NCBI GenBank assembly: GCA_005116795.1
Contig: SWDL01000116.1
Coordinates: forward strand, 1 to 6,046
From: Nitrospira sp.
Lineage (GTDB): Bacteria > Nitrospirota > Nitrospiria > Nitrospirales > Nitrospiraceae
Length of the DNA: 6,046 bases
Direction: 5' to 3'
The notes beneath the pieces are model-generated. The model made no database searches and had not been told where the DNA came from. It saw only the letters and a program-made list of their open reading frames with translations. Within the stretch, counting starts at the first letter, position 1. The number at the start of each line of letters is the position of its first letter. Positions 5,010 through 6,046 of the stretch are shown in pieces. The position numbers and the translations under genes are program-made.

Positions 5010-5630
5010 ATGGATAATCCGGCCCTCTTCTTAAACGCTACTCCCATGCCCCTTCGCTTTTCCACTCCGAGCTTTCTGCTGTTGACCGGCGATTCGGGGC
5101 TCCAGTCACACATCCAAGAGACCGTTGAGCCGGCCCATCTCACAGTCGTCAAAGATGTCCGGTCCTTGAGTCGAGTCGTAGCCAGGCGCGCCTTTCACGG
5201 GGTCATTCTTGAAACCCGTCGCGATCGCCCAGGGGAACTGGCGGAGGTCCACCGCCTGATTGATCCGAAGCAGACATTCCTGCTGGCAGGCTCCTCAGCG
5301 ATGCTGCGCGATGCGCCACGCGTCGTCTCGTCGATGAATCGTGTGAATGGTCAGACGAAAGCCCCGCCTGCGCCTTCAATCGATTTGGAAGATTTTCTCG
5401 AGTCCAAGATAGGAGAATTCGTGCGGGCGACGCGGGAAGGCTCAGGCCGGAACCTCCATGCGACCTTGCTCAAGGCCGTTGAGCGTCCCCTCATCCTCCG
5501 GGTCTTACGGGAAACCAATGGCAACCAGATTCAGGCCGCTGAATTGCTGGGAATGAATCGCAACACCTTGCGAAAAAAGATCAAAGAGTTCAAGATTCCG
5601 ATCAAACAGAAGTCATCCACCAAAACGTAG
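5010..5630 (+). CDS. Fis-family DNA-binding protein with a degenerate receiver-like N-terminus
   Basis: A 206-residue predicted regulator. Residues about 125-196 resemble Fis and the C-terminal domain of NtrC-type activators: a helix pair (DLEDFLESKIGEFVRAT, then LHATLLKAVERPLILRVL), followed by the helix-turn-helix GNQIQAAELLGMNRNTLRKK (171-190). Residues about 20-95 look like a response-regulator receiver fold (SFLLLTGDS, later FHGVILET, then TFLLAGS). The acidic pair is reduced to G27-D28, and Glu68 sits where the phospho-acceptor aspartate is expected, so normal phosphorylation is unlikely. A short Pro-rich linker takes the place of an AAA+ domain, so it cannot itself drive sigma-54 open-complex formation. 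The ATG has AGGA 11 nt upstream, a weak site; ATG 5046 is an alternative start but has no better site. HU follows on the same strand. The Fis-type domain is firm; the receiver-like reading is moderate. Confidence 0.82.
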   Translation: MDNPALFLNATPMPLRFSTPSFLLLTGDSGLQSHIQETVEPAHLTVVKDVRSLSRVVARRAFHGVILETRRDRPGELAEVHRLIDPKQTFLLAGSSAMLRDAPRVVSSMNRVNGQTKAPPAPSIDLEDFLESKIGEFVRATREGSGRNLHATLLKAVERPLILRVLRETNGNQIQAAELLGMNRNTLRKKIKEFKIPIKQKSSTKT

Positions 5631-5711
5631 CGCAGATCGATCCGGTCCGGATGGATCGCCGGCTCCGTCCGGCGGCAACAGCAGGTCTCACACTACCCAT
5701 CATCATCCAAC

Positions 5712-5720
5712 AGGGAGGGA
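5712..5720 (+). promoter_or_regulatory. Strong Shine-Dalgarno of the HU gene
   Basis: AGGGAGGGA ends 7 nt before ATG 5728 and fixes the start. It is the strongest ribosome-binding site in the window, which fits an abundant nucleoid protein. Confidence 0.85.
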
Positions 5721-5727
5721 TTGCCCG

Positions 5728-6000
5728 ATGACAAAAGAAGAACTCATTGCGAAGATGGCCTCCACCGCGGGGATTACGAAAGTGGCGGCCGGCACGGCAT
5801 TGACGGCCTTTACAGAAGCCGTGGCGACGTCCCTGAAGAAGGGGCGGAAGGTGAGCCTGGTCAATTTCGGAACCTTCCAGGTGTCGAAGCGGAAAGCACG
5901 GGCCGGACGGAATCCCCGAACGGGCGAAGCCCTTCGTATTCCTGCCATGCGCGTCCCGAAGTTCTCGGCAGGGAAAATCTTGAAGTCAGCCGTCAGGTAA
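5728..6000 (+). CDS. HU/IHF-family nucleoid DNA-binding protein
   Basis: A 90-residue histone-like protein of standard family length that binds and bends DNA as a dimer. The N-terminal helices (MTKEELIAKMASTAGITKVA, then ALTAFTEAVATSLKKGRKV) are followed by the signature VNFGTFQVSKRKARAGRNP (45-63) and TGEALRIPAM. The beta-arm Pro63 in RNP is the residue that intercalates into DNA in HU and IHF. The C-terminal VPKFSAGKILKSAV is also typical. All conserved positions are present. I do not assign hupA, hupB or ihf because sequence alone does not separate them. It lies 97 bp after the Fis-like gene. The spacer has small stem-loops (ATCCG-GTC-CGGAT near 5640; GCCGG-CTCCGT-CCGGC near 5660) but no U-tract, so read-through from the Fis-like gene is possible, as is its own promoter. 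Confidence 0.95.
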   Translation: MTKEELIAKMASTAGITKVAAGTALTAFTEAVATSLKKGRKVSLVNFGTFQVSKRKARAGRNPRTGEALRIPAMRVPKFSAGKILKSAVR

Positions 6001-6001
6001 T

Positions 6002-6025
6002 ATCGTACGATCGTCAGATCGCACA
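6002..6025. other. Overlapping small dyads after the HU gene
   Basis: ATCGTACGAT (6002-6011) is a perfect palindrome, followed by CGATC-GTCA-GATCG and CAGAT-CGCAC-ATCTG as alternative 5-bp stems. No run of T follows, so a standard intrinsic terminator is not supported. The site is close to the window end and its context is cut off. Confidence 0.3.
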
Positions 6026-6046
6026 TCTGGCAAACAAGAGAGAGAC

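Noticed and set aside
5634..5680. Stem-loops between the Fis-like and HU genes as a terminator
   Set aside because: Short stems in GC-rich DNA and no T-tract downstream.
1..6046. CRISPR array, tRNA or rRNA gene, insertion sequence or prophage parts
   Set aside because: No regularly spaced repeats, no cloverleaf or rRNA sequence I recognise, and no transposase, integrase or phage motifs in any frame.

Overview
The window looks like chromosomal DNA from a free-living Gram-negative-type bacterium of moderately high GC, with an AT-richer gap in the middle. The gene styles suggest a Nitrospirota (Nitrospira-like) lineage: a sulfite reductase fused to HEPN-like and TusA-like domains, an APS-type CysH, a sigma-54-type promoter in front of a Fis-like regulator, and an HU protein. 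This placement is inferred from gene style, not from a marker gene.

Left part (1-4255), all on the minus strand. Read in transcription order, it holds an Rrf2-family regulator (4186-3734), an 832-residue siroheme sulfite reductase with C-terminal HEPN-like and TusA-like domains (3627-1129), an assimilatory APS reductase CysH (1061-327), and the first 110 residues of a TrpD-like glycosyltransferase-family-3 protein (330 to the window edge). The spacing (106 bp, 67 bp, then a 4-bp ATGA overlap) and a good promoter before the Rrf2 gene suggest one operon for APS to sulfite to sulfide, led by its own regulator. The promoter carries a dyad between -35 and -10 and a second palindrome in the 5' untranslated region, which fits autoregulation. 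CysH would make sulfite from APS and the fused reductase would turn it into sulfide. The TusA-like tail could handle sulfur transfer, but that is inferred. No sulfate adenylyltransferase lies in the window.

Middle part (about 4256-4940): roughly 700 bp without a convincing gene, AT-rich at its left end. It contains two long-range inverted repeats, a weak sigma-54-like match and one short ORF with a good Shine-Dalgarno sequence but no recognisable product.

Right part (4941-6046), plus strand. A strong sigma-54 (-24/-12) promoter match precedes a 206-residue protein that joins a degenerate receiver-like domain to a Fis-type helix-turn-helix and lacks the AAA+ ATPase of sigma-54 activators. An HU/IHF-family gene follows after 97 bp. 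The pair may form a chromatin or regulatory unit.

The most unusual points are: (1) the sulfite reductase carries a complete four-cysteine cluster motif in both halves; (2) the triple-domain fusion; (3) a heptanucleotide tandem repeat just inside the cysH start that can also pair with the upstream leader; (4) the receiver-like/Fis protein under an apparent sigma-54 promoter.
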